Origin: Arachis hypogaea
Taxonomy: Eukaryota > Streptophyta > Magnoliopsida > Fabales > Fabaceae
Assembly (NCBI RefSeq): GCF_003086295.3
Contig: NC_092048.1
Location: 90,686,626-90,750,625 of the forward strand
DNA length: 64,000 nt
Direction of reading: 5' to 3'
The notes beneath the pieces are model-generated. The model saw only the letters and a program-made list of their open reading frames with translations. It made no database searches and had not been told where the DNA came from. The position numbers and the translations under genes were made by a program. Of the stretch, positions 1-9,064 are shown piece by piece; the first letter of the stretch is position 1, and every line of letters begins with the position of its first letter.

Positions 1-2
1 TT

Positions 3-20
3 TGGCGCCGTTGCTGGGGA
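3..20 (+). other. Primer binding site of element X (tRNA-Asp type)
   Basis: The 18 bases beginning TGGCGCCGTTGC match the complement of a plant tRNA-Asp 3' end apart from one change (GCTGGGGA where the usual form has GCCGGGGA). Athila-lineage elements commonly use this primer. It is where minus-strand DNA synthesis would start and it fixes the orientation of X. Confidence 0.88.
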
Positions 21-348
21 TTGATTAGATTGACAATAATTAAGTAAGGTGGTGGTCTAAATTAAGCACTTTTTCTTTATTTTTGATTACTGTCTTTGTT
101 TCTAACAAGCACACTAACTGTTTGAATTTTTGCTTAAGCTAACACTAACCTTGCTCTATCAGCAGAGTGCATTGCTCTTGTTTCTGGGTCTATGTGTTTC
201 TTGTTATTTTGTATGACAGAATCAATTTTTGTCTATTTTTCTTTTAAGCCTATTAACTGTTTGACACATTGGGTCAACTAACCCCCTGACTACATTCTTG
301 CATGAGAATATCCAATGTCCATTTAGATTATTTGTGATTGTACAGGTC
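21..348 (+). other. Leader of element X (no gene)
   Basis: This is a T-rich untranslated leader between the PBS and the gag start. The sequence TTGTACAG just before the gag ATG looks like a splice acceptor, but no donor can be assigned because the 5' LTR is outside the window. I see no coding potential. Confidence 0.5.
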
Positions 349-1629
349 ATGGAGCAGAACCCAACGAATCCAAGTCATTGCGGGAGTGGTATCCTTACCC
401 TAAATGACAATGTATCCCAAGAATTGAAGCATCCGCTCATCACCTTGGTACAAATCAACTGCTCCTATGGAGGAAGTCCACTGGAAGATCCCATTCAGCA
501 TTTATCTACATTCTCAAAAATCTGTGACACGGTGAAGCCTAATGGTGTACATCCAACCACATACAAACTATTGATGTTCCTATTTTCATTAAAGAACGAG
601 GCTGCTCAATGGCTTGAAGCCTTCCTACAAGGAAGCATCACTAGATGGGAGGATCTAGTGAGCAAGTTTCTAGCAAAGTTTAACTCACCCCAGAAAATCA
701 GTAAGCCAGAGGCAGAAGTGCAACCATTCACACAAGAGAATGGAATGATGGAAATTGAAGGAGTGAGTGCAATCATGGCCCAAAATAAGCAGATGCACCA
801 ACAACTTCAGCAACAAATGAAGCTGATGGTCAGGAAAAGCAATGAGCTGCAAATTGCTGTAGTAAATGCACACAGCCAATCTCAAAACTTACATGGTTGG
901 AATCAATCTGAAAAAGTTTTTGGAGCAATTAACTATGAGCAAAGAAGTCCTAAGCAAGTACACTTTCTAAACAATACCTCAAGCCTGTCCCAACACAATT
1001 CTCAGGGTGATGTGTACAACCCACCCTGGAGGACTCATTCCAACTTGAGGAGGGGTGAGCACCAAAATCAAGGACCAAGGAACTTCAATTATAGCAGCTC
1101 TAACATCACAAACAATCACAACCACAACCTCACTAACAACACCCATTACACACCACCAAAACACACAAACCTCCAACCCCTTTACATTCCACAATTTTCC
1201 CAAAACAACTTCCATCAACCATCTCAGTTCACATAACCACAACTAATCCAGTGCTTTCAAAGAATCTCTAACTTAGAGAAAATAATGGAGAAGCTTATGA
1301 ACGAGCAAATCGTGGCAAACACACGCCAAGAAGCAGTACTCAGAAGTCTTAAAGAAAAATTGGGGCAAGCAGATAAATACATTTCAGAACTGAGTGAGAA
1401 GAGGGCAATCACCCTCCCCAAAGCCACTGAAGACAACCTGAAAGACAACGAAGAAGCTGCTAGGTGGGAGAAATGGAAATCAATCATAGAGGAAAGTCAG
1501 AGGGCTATGGAAAAAGAAGCAATTATCCAAGAAAAGCACCATAGAGAAGTTCCACAAGAAGAGATAGAGGAAAGGAGGTCCACAGCAAGAGAAGAAAATC
1601 AAATGCAACAGGATTTTCAACTTCCATGA
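349..1629 (+). pseudogene. gag-like protein of element X with one in-frame stop
   Basis: The ATG at 349 follows an acceptor-like CAG. The first 296 codons carry a retrotransposon gag (PF03732-type) region: a NGVHPTTYKLLMFLFSL segment, then QWLEAF and KFLAKF motifs typical of the capsid fold. A long Gln/Asn-rich tract follows. A TAA at 1234-1236 interrupts the frame. The same frame then runs on to 1629 as a Glu/Lys-rich stretch that looks like coiled coil. No zinc knuckle or protease motif is visible. It is related to the gag of A to E but clearly diverged. The product would be a structural particle protein, probably dead or truncated in this copy. Confidence 0.8.
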
Positions 1630-1666
1630 TTAAAGAATGGAGGATGTCAAGCTAATGACAATAAAG

Positions 1667-1692
1667 AAGCGCTTGTTGGGAGGCAACCCAAC
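1667..1692 (+). other. Post-ORF hairpin of element X
   Basis: AAGCGCTT is followed by GTTGGG-AGGCAA-CCCAAC (1675-1692), a perfect 6-bp stem with a 6-nt loop. It lies 38 bases after the gag-like ORF. The same arrangement follows the coding region of A, B, C, D and Z. The Z copy differs by a compensatory base-pair change. An RNA role (3' end structure, packaging or dimerisation) is inference. Confidence 0.7.
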
Positions 1693-1699
1693 CTGAGGT

Positions 1700-3138
1700 A
1701 GTTTTCTTTCCATAGCTATTTCAATAAAAAGGCTGGGTAGCTTTATCTGTAGTGTAAGGAGCTAAGTTTGGTGTTGCACACCAAAATAATTTGAGGGAGA
1801 ATGAAGAATGCTAAGTTTGGTGTTCCACCAAAAATCTAATTTAAAAACACATTTTCATCTTCTGTATAAAGGGTTGCTAGCTCCAAGCAATCAGAGAAAC
1901 TACTTAACCAATGTCTGTTTTCTAGTTTTTAGTTTTATTGCCTTTAGCAAAGAAAAAGAGTTTCACATATGGTTAATTTGATGCATGAGAACCATTGGCA
2001 AGGTACTAAGTTTGGTGTTCCCACACCAAAGTAAGTTCAAAAGCCCACAAATAATTCATGCATGCTAACTATTTTTTTCTTTCAAGTGCTTAGGGGACAA
2101 GCAACTTTCAATATCATTGCAGAGGTTTATCCAAGTTTTTAGAAGGATTAAGCATCATCAACCAAAGAGATAAAGAGGAATGTGAAGACCAGCAATGATG
2201 ATGATGAGGAGTAAAGCAAGTAAACTCTAAAAGGTTGTATTGTTAAGTGATTATTTTACATCAGACACTGCTATGATTGAGAATGATATTGTACCCCTGT
2301 CTGTTTGTCTGTCTAGTATAGTTTTTCTGTAATTCAATAATTGAGATGCTTGATTATTCACAACACTACACTCTTCAAAATTGCTTGCACTCAATATTTC
2401 AAAAAGGCATCATAGAACAGTTCTTTGAAGAGAAGGATTGAAGAATTAAAATTTTTTGAGGCAAGCAAAAGATTAGGAGAAGTGGTGGTTCTGGTTGTAT
2501 GATTATGCATTGAGGTTGCATGCTTATGAAAAACTTGCATGGGAGCATATGGGCAGGACATAGAGTTCAAAGAAGTAGTGTGGAGATTCTCAAACATTTA
2601 TTGATCCAAGAAGCAGCAACCAAAAGAAAATAAAGAAAATACAAAAACAAAAGAACATGGCCCAAGGCTCTGAGCATCAATTACTAGGCAGAAAAGAAGA
2701 AAGAAACAAGAACTCAAAGAGTCATTATCCTAGTAAATACTTGTGGTCGAATTGTGTCAAAGAGAGAGGCTTGAGCAAGTAAATCCTTAGGGGTGCTTTA
2801 ACACCTAATACCTTAAAACCAACTGGTTTAGGAGTATTGATTGAAAGCTTATCTAAAGAGCCGCTTTGAGACATGACACTTAGAGTCAAGGCCAAAACAT
2901 AGAAACCATAAGCTGCTTCAAGGTGATTACCTATAGAGAGATCTCTATGATACCATTTGGATGAAAGTCCTAAGACCTAAGACTTCCAAGATGTGGGGAC
3001 TAGTAAGCACTGAAGCCCTTGCATGAGTATATAATTTAGAGTTCACCCCACTGTCACTTAATCACTTCACTCACACGACATTACAAGTTATTCTTCAATC
3101 CATTCTAACTGAAAGAACCTTTGAGCATAATTCTTTTC
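1700..3138 (+). other. 3' untranslated region of X (no gene)
   Basis: About 1.4 kb without a convincing ORF. It holds the three TTTGGTGT hairpins and an internal PPT-like hairpin at 2087-2104 (TGCTT, AGGGGAC loop, AAGCA). The rest is AT-rich. Short ORFs on both strands here show no recognisable domain. By position it may be the decayed site of a 3' ORF such as that in A to D, but I cannot show this. Confidence 0.55.
1764..2030 (+). repeat. Three TTTGGTGT hairpins in the 3' region of X
   Basis: Three copies of AAGTTTGGTGTT each fold back on a downstream complement: 1767-1785 (TTTGGTGT/ACACCAAA, 3-nt loop), 1816-1832 (TTTGGTG/CACCAAA, 3-nt loop) and 2011-2030 (TTTGGTGT/ACACCAAA, 4-nt loop). 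The flanking sequence differs between copies while the stem is kept. The same core precedes the 3' LTR at the PPT. Confidence 0.75.
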
Positions 3139-3174
3139 TTGCTTGGGGACAAGTAAGGTTTAAGTTTGGTTTTG
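3139..3174 (+). other. PPT region of element X
   Basis: The hairpin TTGCTT-GGGGAC-AAGTAA (3139-3156) is followed by TTTAAGTTTGG and a few bases, then the LTR. The third pair is G.U where most copies have G-C. This is the place where plus-strand DNA synthesis would be primed. Confidence 0.7.
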
Positions 3175-5186
3175 TGATGACAAGTCATCTTATGCTAGCT
3201 TTTCAAGCATTTTTCACTTGTTTCATTAGGTTTTATGCACTTTCTTGCATTGTAAGTAAGTGGTTTGGAGTGGAATTGCATGGTTTTGTTAAATCAATCA
3301 ACCACCTTTTAATTGACACTAAATCATGAGATTTAAGCTAAAATTAATTGGTTTTTGAATGATTTATAAACCTTGTGAATTTGGTGATACTTTGATTGGT
3401 TGTTTTGAATACTTGTAGGTGAAGAAAAGAAGAAAACAAGAAAGCGTGGCTTAGGAAGCATAGCTAAAGGAAGAAAAGTGTGGCGCAACAGAGGAGAGAA
3501 AGCATAGAGCTCTCTTTAAGAGCTCAAGGTTCTCCAAAGGAGCGCTACTCAAGGCCAAAGAAGCAAAGCAAGGAAAGCTCAGCTCCCTCCCTCAACTAAG
3601 CGCTACAATTAGCAAAGGAAGCAAGGCAAACTTACAAAGCTCGGTTGACATTGTTAGCTTTATCGGGGGTTGGCACAAGAAAATTCAAGGAGCAACATTT
3701 GCTAGTGAAGCCACAAGGTTTCGAACCCATGACCTAAGGGACCAAGGGAAGCGCTCCTTGCAAGGAAAACAAGCAAAAATTGGCTAAAATGCAATCATGG
3801 AGGTTCGAACCAAGGAGCAAGAGGAGCGCTAGCCTTGTTTCCTTCACAAAGAAAATGGGCGCCCAAATGCCTCCACTAAGGCTCGAAGCTGGGACCCCGT
3901 GCCAAGCAAAGAGCGCTCAGATCTCCACACTCACCGAGCAATGCTTGACATGGCTGGGAGGGCAACATTGACACGGTCTAGGGAGCTTGTCATGCTAGGG
4001 CGTGTGTCACAAGGAAGGATTGGTGCGCAACACACAAGCAACATGGATGTTGGGCTCTCATGGATAACCGAGCATTGAAGAGCTGCCCAACAAAAAGCTT
4101 GTCACGCAACATTGACACGGCCAAGTCCCAGGAAATGCTGTGCTCTTTGCACCAACCGAGCATTGCCCTGGGAGTGTGACCCATAGCCCAAAATTCAACC
4201 AAAATTCCAATTTAATTCAATTCTTCACCAAATTAAAAAGCACACTCCAAATTCTAAAATCCAAAAATAAGAAAGTGTATAAATAGAAGTTAGTTTGAGT
4301 TAGAAAGGACCTTTTTACTTAACCTTTTACTTACTTTTGAATTTCCAATTTTATTTTCCAGTTTTGGGGAGTTTGGGAATTGAGAAGAGAATTGAATTCT
4401 CTTCCTCTTTATTCTTACTTCTGCACTTTCTACTCTTTGTTTTAAATTTTGGATTGAGAATTGAAGAAATTCTGTTTCATTCTTGATCTGAGATCTCTCT
4501 TTGTTTGTTTACTGCATAATCTCAAAGAATTGTGAATTGGATCAAAGTTTCTTTACTGTTTTCATCTCTTAGTTCCTCTGCAATTGTTCTCTGTTGGATC
4601 AAAGAAGGAATTGAGATCTAGACTTATTCTCTAGTCTCCTTCAACCCCTGAGATCTTCAACCTCTCTTTTAGTTATTGCAATTGAGCTACATTTCACTTT
4701 CTGTTTGGTTTCTCAAGTAATTTTTCTTTTCTGTTTAGATCTTTTGCATCTTAATTCATCTTCTACTTCTCTGTTGATTGTCATTTACTTTTTCTTGCTT
4801 GATTTTTGAAATCCCAGCTCTAAATCCTTTTATGATTCAAGCAATTTACCTTTCTTGCACTCTAAGCTTCAACTATTTACATTTCTTGCAATCTAAGTTT
4901 CTGTCATTTATATTACTTGCACTTTAAGATTCAGCTTCTTTATTTCCTTTGCTCTTTAATTTACTGTCAATTCCCCTCTCCCTTTAATTTTCATGCAATT
5001 TAGCTTCTGTTGAACACAAATCACTCAACTCAACACTTGTTTGCTTAACTAAATCAACCACCTAACTAAAATTGCTCAATCCTTCAATCCCTGTGGGATC
5101 GACCTCACTCACGTGAGTTATTATTGCTTAATACGATCCGGTACACTTGCCGCTGAGTTTTGTGTTGGATCGATTTCCACATATCA
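3175..5186 (+). repeat. 3' LTR of element X
   Basis: The LTR begins TGATGACAAGTCATC, which contains a perfect dyad GATGAC-AA-GTCATC, and ends ATATCA, giving the usual TG...CA. It lies directly after the PPT region and is about 2.0 kb long. Its right edge abuts unrelated GC-rich sequence of Y. The last hundred bases hold a U5-like segment (GTGGGATCGACC ... CACTTGCC) also found, on the other strand, in the LTRs of A to D. Confidence 0.8.
4278..4285 (+). promoter_or_regulatory. TATA box of X LTR
   Basis: TATAAATA lies about 1.1 kb into the LTR, in the sense direction. It is a plausible core promoter separating U3 from R, with transcription starting about 30 bases downstream. No start site is measured. 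Confidence 0.65.
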
Positions 5187-5345
5187 CGCCATGTGTGCGT
5201 GCGCATCGATTGGCTATTTCTTCATCCGCGAATACGCGTCATGTACGTGTGCGCGTCGATGTGCAATGTCGTTTCTGCGTGCGTGCGCCTTGTACGCTTG
5301 CGCGTCCCCTGAAGCATTCCTAATCTATGTTTCCTCGTGAATTCT
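5187..5345 (-). repeat. LTR fragment Y, left piece (GC-rich)
   Basis: This 159-bp piece is unlike its AT-rich surroundings and is full of CGCGT/ACGCG-type words. With 15356-15627 it forms one LTR start split by element A, shown by the ATTCT duplicated on both sides of A. Its left edge is where X inserted, so the rest of Y lies beyond the window. Confidence 0.65.
5341..5345. other. Target site duplication of A, left copy
   Basis: ATTCT directly precedes the TGGTGC end of A and is repeated exactly at 15356-15360 after the TATCA end. This pair defines A as one complete insertion. Confidence 0.9.
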
Positions 5346-7018
5346 TGGTGCACAAAATCGTGATCATTTCATTCCTTGGTAACGGCGTTAAAAACTCAAT
5401 AAGCACGTTCATGATCTTATATCTGTTTCATAACTTCGTACAACTAACCAGCAAGTACACTGGGTCGTCCAAGTAATAAACCTTATATGAGAAAGGGTCG
5501 ATCCCACGGAGATTGTTGGTATGAAGCAAGCTATGGTCATCTTGTAAATCTCAGTCAGGCGGATATCAAATGGTTATGGAGTTTTCGAATAATAATAATA
5601 ATAAATAAACAGAAAATAAAGATAGAAATACTTATGTAAATCATCGGTGAGAATTTCAGATAAGCGTATAGAGATGCTTTCGTTCCTCTGATCTCTGCTT
5701 TCCTGCTGTCTTCATCCAATCAATCCTACACCTTTCCATGGCAAGCTGTATGTAGGGCATCACCGTTGTCAATGGCTACATCCCATCCTCTCTGTGAAAA
5801 AGGTCCAAATGCTCTGTCACGGCACGGCTAATCATCTGTCGATTCTCGATCATACTGAAATAGGATCCATTGATCCTTTTGCGTCTGTCACTACGCCGAG
5901 CACTCGTGAGTTTGAAGCTCGTCATAGCCATCCCTTCCTAGATCCTACTCGGAATACCACAGACAAGGTTTAGACTTTTCGGATCTCAAGAATGGCCATC
6001 CATGGGTTCTAACTTATACCACGAAGACACTAATATCTCGGACTCGGTCCCCTGTATTAGATATCCAAGAGATATCCATTCAGTCTAAGGTAGAACGGAA
6101 GTAGTTGTCAGAAACGCGTTCATAAGTTAAGAATGATGATGACTGTCACGATCATCACATCCATCATATTGAAGTGCGAATGAATATCTTAGAAGCGGAA
6201 TAAGTTGAATTGAATAGAAAAACAGTAGTACTTTGCATTAATCTTTGAGGAACAGCAGAGCTCCACACCTTAATCTATGGTGTGTAGAAACTCTACCGTT
6301 GAAAATACATAAGTGATGAAGGTCCAGGCATGGCCGAATGGCCAGCCCCCAAAACATGATCAAATGATCAAAAGATAATCCAAAGATATAAATACAATAG
6401 TAAAAAGTCCTATTTATACTAAACTAGCTACTAGGGTTTACAGAAGTAAGTAATTGATGAAAAAATCCACTTCCGGGGCCCACTTGGTGTGTGCTTGGGC
6501 TGAGCCTGAAGTTTACACGTGGAGAGGTCATTCTTGGAGTTGAACGCCAGTTTGTAACGTGTTTCTGGTGTTGAACTCCACTTTGCAACTTATTTCTGGC
6601 GCTGGACGCCAGACTGCAGCATGGAACTGGTGTTGAATGCCAGTTTACGTCATCAATCCTTATTCAAAGTATGGACTATTATATATTGCTGGAAAGTCCT
6701 GGATGTCTACTTTCCAACGCAATTGGAAACGCGCCATTTGGATTTCTTTAGCTCTAGAAAATTCACTATGATTGCAGGGAGGTCAGAATCCAACAGCATC
6801 TGCAGTCCTTCTTCAACCTCTGAATCTGATTTTTGCTCAGGTCCCTCAATTTCAGCCAGAAAATACCTGAAATCACAGAAAAACACACAAACTCATAGTA
6901 AAGTCTAGAAATGTGATTTTTAATTAAAAACTAATAAAAATATACTAAAAACTAACTAAATCATACTGAAAACATACTGAAAACAATGCCAAAAAGCGTA
7001 TAAATTATCCGCTCATCA
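5346..7018 (-). repeat. 3' LTR of element A
   Basis: On the minus strand it starts TGATGAGCGGATAAT and ends TGCACCA. It is 1673 bp. Near its end it contains a PBS-like copy (5373-5390) that is missing from the 5' LTR of the same element. A degenerate CTGGCGTT dyad cluster lies at about 6535-6650. Confidence 0.9.
6411..6418 (-). promoter_or_regulatory. TATA box of A 3' LTR
   Basis: The minus strand reads TATAAATA, followed by AGGACTTTTTACTATTG. The same box stands at the equivalent place in the other LTRs of A, B and C and in the left LTR of D. Confidence 0.65.
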
Positions 7019-7056
7019 CAACACCAAACTTAAATTGTTTCTTGTCTGCAAGCAAC
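7019..7056 (-). other. PPT region of element A (degenerate hairpin)
   Basis: On the minus strand a TTGCTTGCAGACAAG segment is followed by AATTTAAGTTTGGTGTTG and then the LTR. The stem-loop that is perfect in B, C and D (loop GGGGAC) is damaged here (GCAGAC). Confidence 0.65.
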
Positions 7057-8165
7057 TGAAAATCAAATAGGATAAAAAGAAGAGAATATACTATAAATTC
7101 TAAAATATCAATGAAACATAGCTCCAATCAGATGAGCGGGTAGCTTTTTGCCTCTTGAATAGTTTTGGCATCTCACTTTATCCATTGAAGTTCAGAATGA
7201 TTGGTATCTATAGGAACTCAGAGTTCAGATAGTGTTATTGATTCTCCTAGTTCAGTATGTTTATTCTTGAACACATCTACTTTATGAGTCTTGGCCGTGG
7301 CCCTAAGTACTTTGTTTTCCAGTATTACCACCGGATACATAAATGCCACAGACACATAACTGGGTGAACCTTTTCAGATTGTGACTCAGCTTTGCTAAAG
7401 TCCCCAATTAGAGGTGTCCAGGGTTCTTAAGCACACTCTTTTTTTGCTTTGGACCTTGACTTTAACCGCTCAGTCTCAAGTTTTCACTTGACACCTTCAC
7501 GCCACAAGCACATGGTTAGGGACAGCTTGGTTTAGCCGCTTAGGCCAGGATTTCATTCCTTTAGGCCCTCCTATCCACTGATGCTCAAAGCCTTGGGATC
7601 CTTTTTATTTACCCTTGCCTTTTGATTTTAAGGGTTATTGGATTTTTGCTCTTGCCTTTTGGTTTTTAGAGCTTTTGGCTTTTTCTGCTTGCTTTTTCTT
7701 TTTCTTTCTATTATTTTTTTCGCCATTTCCCTCTCTTTTTTTTTTCGCAAGCTTTCTGTATTCACTGCTTTTTCTTGCTTCAAGAATCAATTTTATGATT
7801 TTTCAGATTATCAAATAACATGTCTCCTTGTCATCATTCTTTCAAGAGCCAACATATTTAACATTGTTAAACATCAAATTCAAAAGACATATACACTGTT
7901 CAAGCATTCATTCAGAAAACAAAAAGTATTGTCACCACATCAAAATAATTAAAATAGTTTCAAGGATGAATTCGAAACCATGTACTTCTTGTTCTTTTGT
8001 TTTTAAAACATTTTTCATTTAAGAGAGGTGATGGATTTATATTCACTACTTTAAGGCATAGACACTTAGACACTAATGATCATGTAATAAAAACACAAAC
8101 ATAGATAAACATTTAACATAAGAAAACGAAAAACAGAAAATTTAAGAACAAGGAATGAGTCCACC
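7057..8165 (-). other. 3' untranslated region of A between 3' ORF and PPT
   Basis: About 1.1 kb with no supported gene. It is well conserved in B, C and D at the same position. It includes a long purine run on the sense strand (T-rich on + near 7680-7745). Small plus-strand ORFs here are antisense to the element and Phe-rich because of that T-run; I do not accept them as genes. Confidence 0.6.
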
Positions 8166-8510
8166 TTAGTGATGGTGGCGTTTCCTTCTTGAGGAACCAA
8201 TGATGTCCTTGAGCTCTTCTATGTCTCTTCCTTGTCTTTGTTGCTCCTCCTTCATTGCTCTTTGATCTTCTCTAATTTCATGAAGGATGATGGAGTGATC
8301 TTGATGTTCCACCCTTAGTTGCTCCCAATAATTGTGTGGAGGAAAATGTATCCCCTGAGGTATCTCAGGGATCTCTTGATTTGCAGTCAAATGTTCTACC
8401 ACTGAGCTATAGACCCTTGGGATAAATCTCTCCATCTCCTATGACTCGGAGGTGGAAGCTTCTGTCTTCCCTTTCCTCTTTCTAGAGGTCTCTCTGGCCT
8501 TAGGTGCCAT
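8166..8510 (-). pseudogene. 3' ORF of element A, internally deleted and fused to a tRNA fragment
   Basis: The ATG at 8510 opens a basic N-terminus (MAPKARETSRKRKGK) matching the 3' ORF of B. A TAG interrupts it at about 8436-8438. The frame then reads MERFIP, a 44-nt tRNA-Cys-derived stretch (peptide VYSSVVEHLTANQEIP), and rejoins the conserved C-terminus ending GSSRRKRHHH. Compared with B, the central putative plant transposon domain has been lost. The C-terminus is rich in Glu, Gln and Arg and looks like coiled coil. Function unknown; it sits where some Athila elements carry an env-like ORF. Confidence 0.75.
8373..8416 (-). other. 5' tRNA-Cys(GCA) fragment captured in element A
   Basis: The minus strand reads GGGTCTATAGCTCAGTGG and on through a D arm and an anticodon arm TTGA-CTGCAAA-TCAA with anticodon GCA. 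This resembles nuclear plant tRNA-Cys from its first base to just past the anticodon stem. The T arm and acceptor 3' strand are absent: after ATCAAGAG the sequence becomes the retrotransposon ORF (ATCCCTGAGATACC). The A box (TAGCTCAGTGG) is nearly canonical. It cannot be a working tRNA gene. Confidence 0.85.
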
Positions 8511-8547
8511 CAATGGTTATGGAAAAACAAAAAGCTTATGCTTTTAC

Positions 8548-8583
8548 CACACCAAACTTAGAATATTGCTCGCCCTCGAGCAA
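8548..8583 (-). other. Internal PPT-like hairpin of element A
   Basis: On the minus strand TTGCTC-GAGGGC-GAGCAA (8583-8566) forms a perfect 6-bp stem. It is followed by TATTCTAAGTTTGGTGTGG. This is the same hairpin-plus-AAGTTTGGTGT layout as the LTR-proximal PPT region, but placed just before the ATG of the 3' ORF. Confidence 0.7.
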
Positions 8584-8586
8584 GAG

Positions 8587-9060
8587 AAGAAAGAAGAGAT
8601 GAAGAAGAAGAAGAAATGGAGGATAGGGAGAGAGGTTTGTGTTTCGGCCAAGAAGAGGAAGAGAGGGTTGTGTTGTGTGAAAATGAAGAAGAATGGAGGG
8701 GTTTATATAGTGGAGGGAGAGGGGTTAGGTTCGGCCATTTAGGGTGGGTTTGGGTGGGAAAGTGATTTTGAATTTTGAAGGTAGGTGGGGTTTATGAGGT
8801 AGGTTTATGGAGAAGAGTGGATGGATGTGAGCGGTGAGGGGGTAGTAGGGAAGAGAGCTTGAGGTGATTGGTGAAGGGTTTTGGGGAAGGGTGTTTATTG
8901 GGAAGAGAGGACGAATGAGAAGAGGGAAGGGTATGAGTGGAGGTAGGTGGGGATCCTGTGGGGTCCACAGATGCTGAGATGATCCTGTGGGGTCCACAGA
9001 TCCTGAGGTGTCAAGGAATTGCATCCCTGCACCAATTAGGCATGTGAAATGCCTTTGCAT
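8587..9060 (-). other. Region between dyad array and internal PPT-like hairpin of A
   Basis: No gene. The plus strand is strongly G/A-rich (GGGAGAGAG, GAAGAAG), so the sense strand is pyrimidine-rich. A near-perfect direct repeat of about 30 bp, GATCCTGTGGGGTCCACAGA, stands twice at about 8950-9002. Long ORFs through it on either strand are compositional. Confidence 0.5.
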
Positions 9061-9064
9061 GAAA

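Larger units (their letters stand above)
1..5186 (+). mobile_element. Element X: pol-less Athila-like LTR retrotransposon, 5' LTR outside window
   Basis: In order the sequence shows a PBS (3-20), a leader, a gag-like ORF (349-1629), a hairpin (1675-1692), a long 3' region, a PPT-type hairpin (3139-3156) and a 3' LTR (3175-5186). No protease, RT, RNase H or integrase is recognisable, so X looks non-autonomous. The window opens about two bases before the PBS, so the 5' LTR must end just to the left. X sits inside LTR fragment Y. Its TSD cannot be checked from this window; the five bases after its LTR are CGCCA. Confidence 0.85.

Noticed and set aside
5113..5340. 75-codon Cys-rich ORF
   Set aside because: It spans the junction between the X LTR and fragment Y; the Cys-rich look comes from GCGTGCGC words.
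7615..7952. Phe/Leu-rich plus-strand ORFs (also at 19.5, 43.8 and 53.1 kb) that look like membrane proteins
   Set aside because: They are antisense to the 3' untranslated region of A-D and their hydrophobicity comes from a T-run. Length and frame differ between copies.
8373..8416. A functional tRNA-Cys gene
   Set aside because: The T arm, CCA-side acceptor strand and B box are absent; the sequence becomes retrotransposon ORF after the anticodon stem.
8373..8416. Organelle DNA insertion as source of the tRNA piece
   Set aside because: The GGGTC start and D arm fit nuclear plant tRNA-Cys better than my recollection of chloroplast or mitochondrial trnC, and no other organelle sequence flanks it.
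8725..9060. 111-codon minus-strand ORF rich in Pro, Ser and His
   Set aside because: It follows from the G/A-rich plus strand, has no domain, and is not kept as a frame in B or C.
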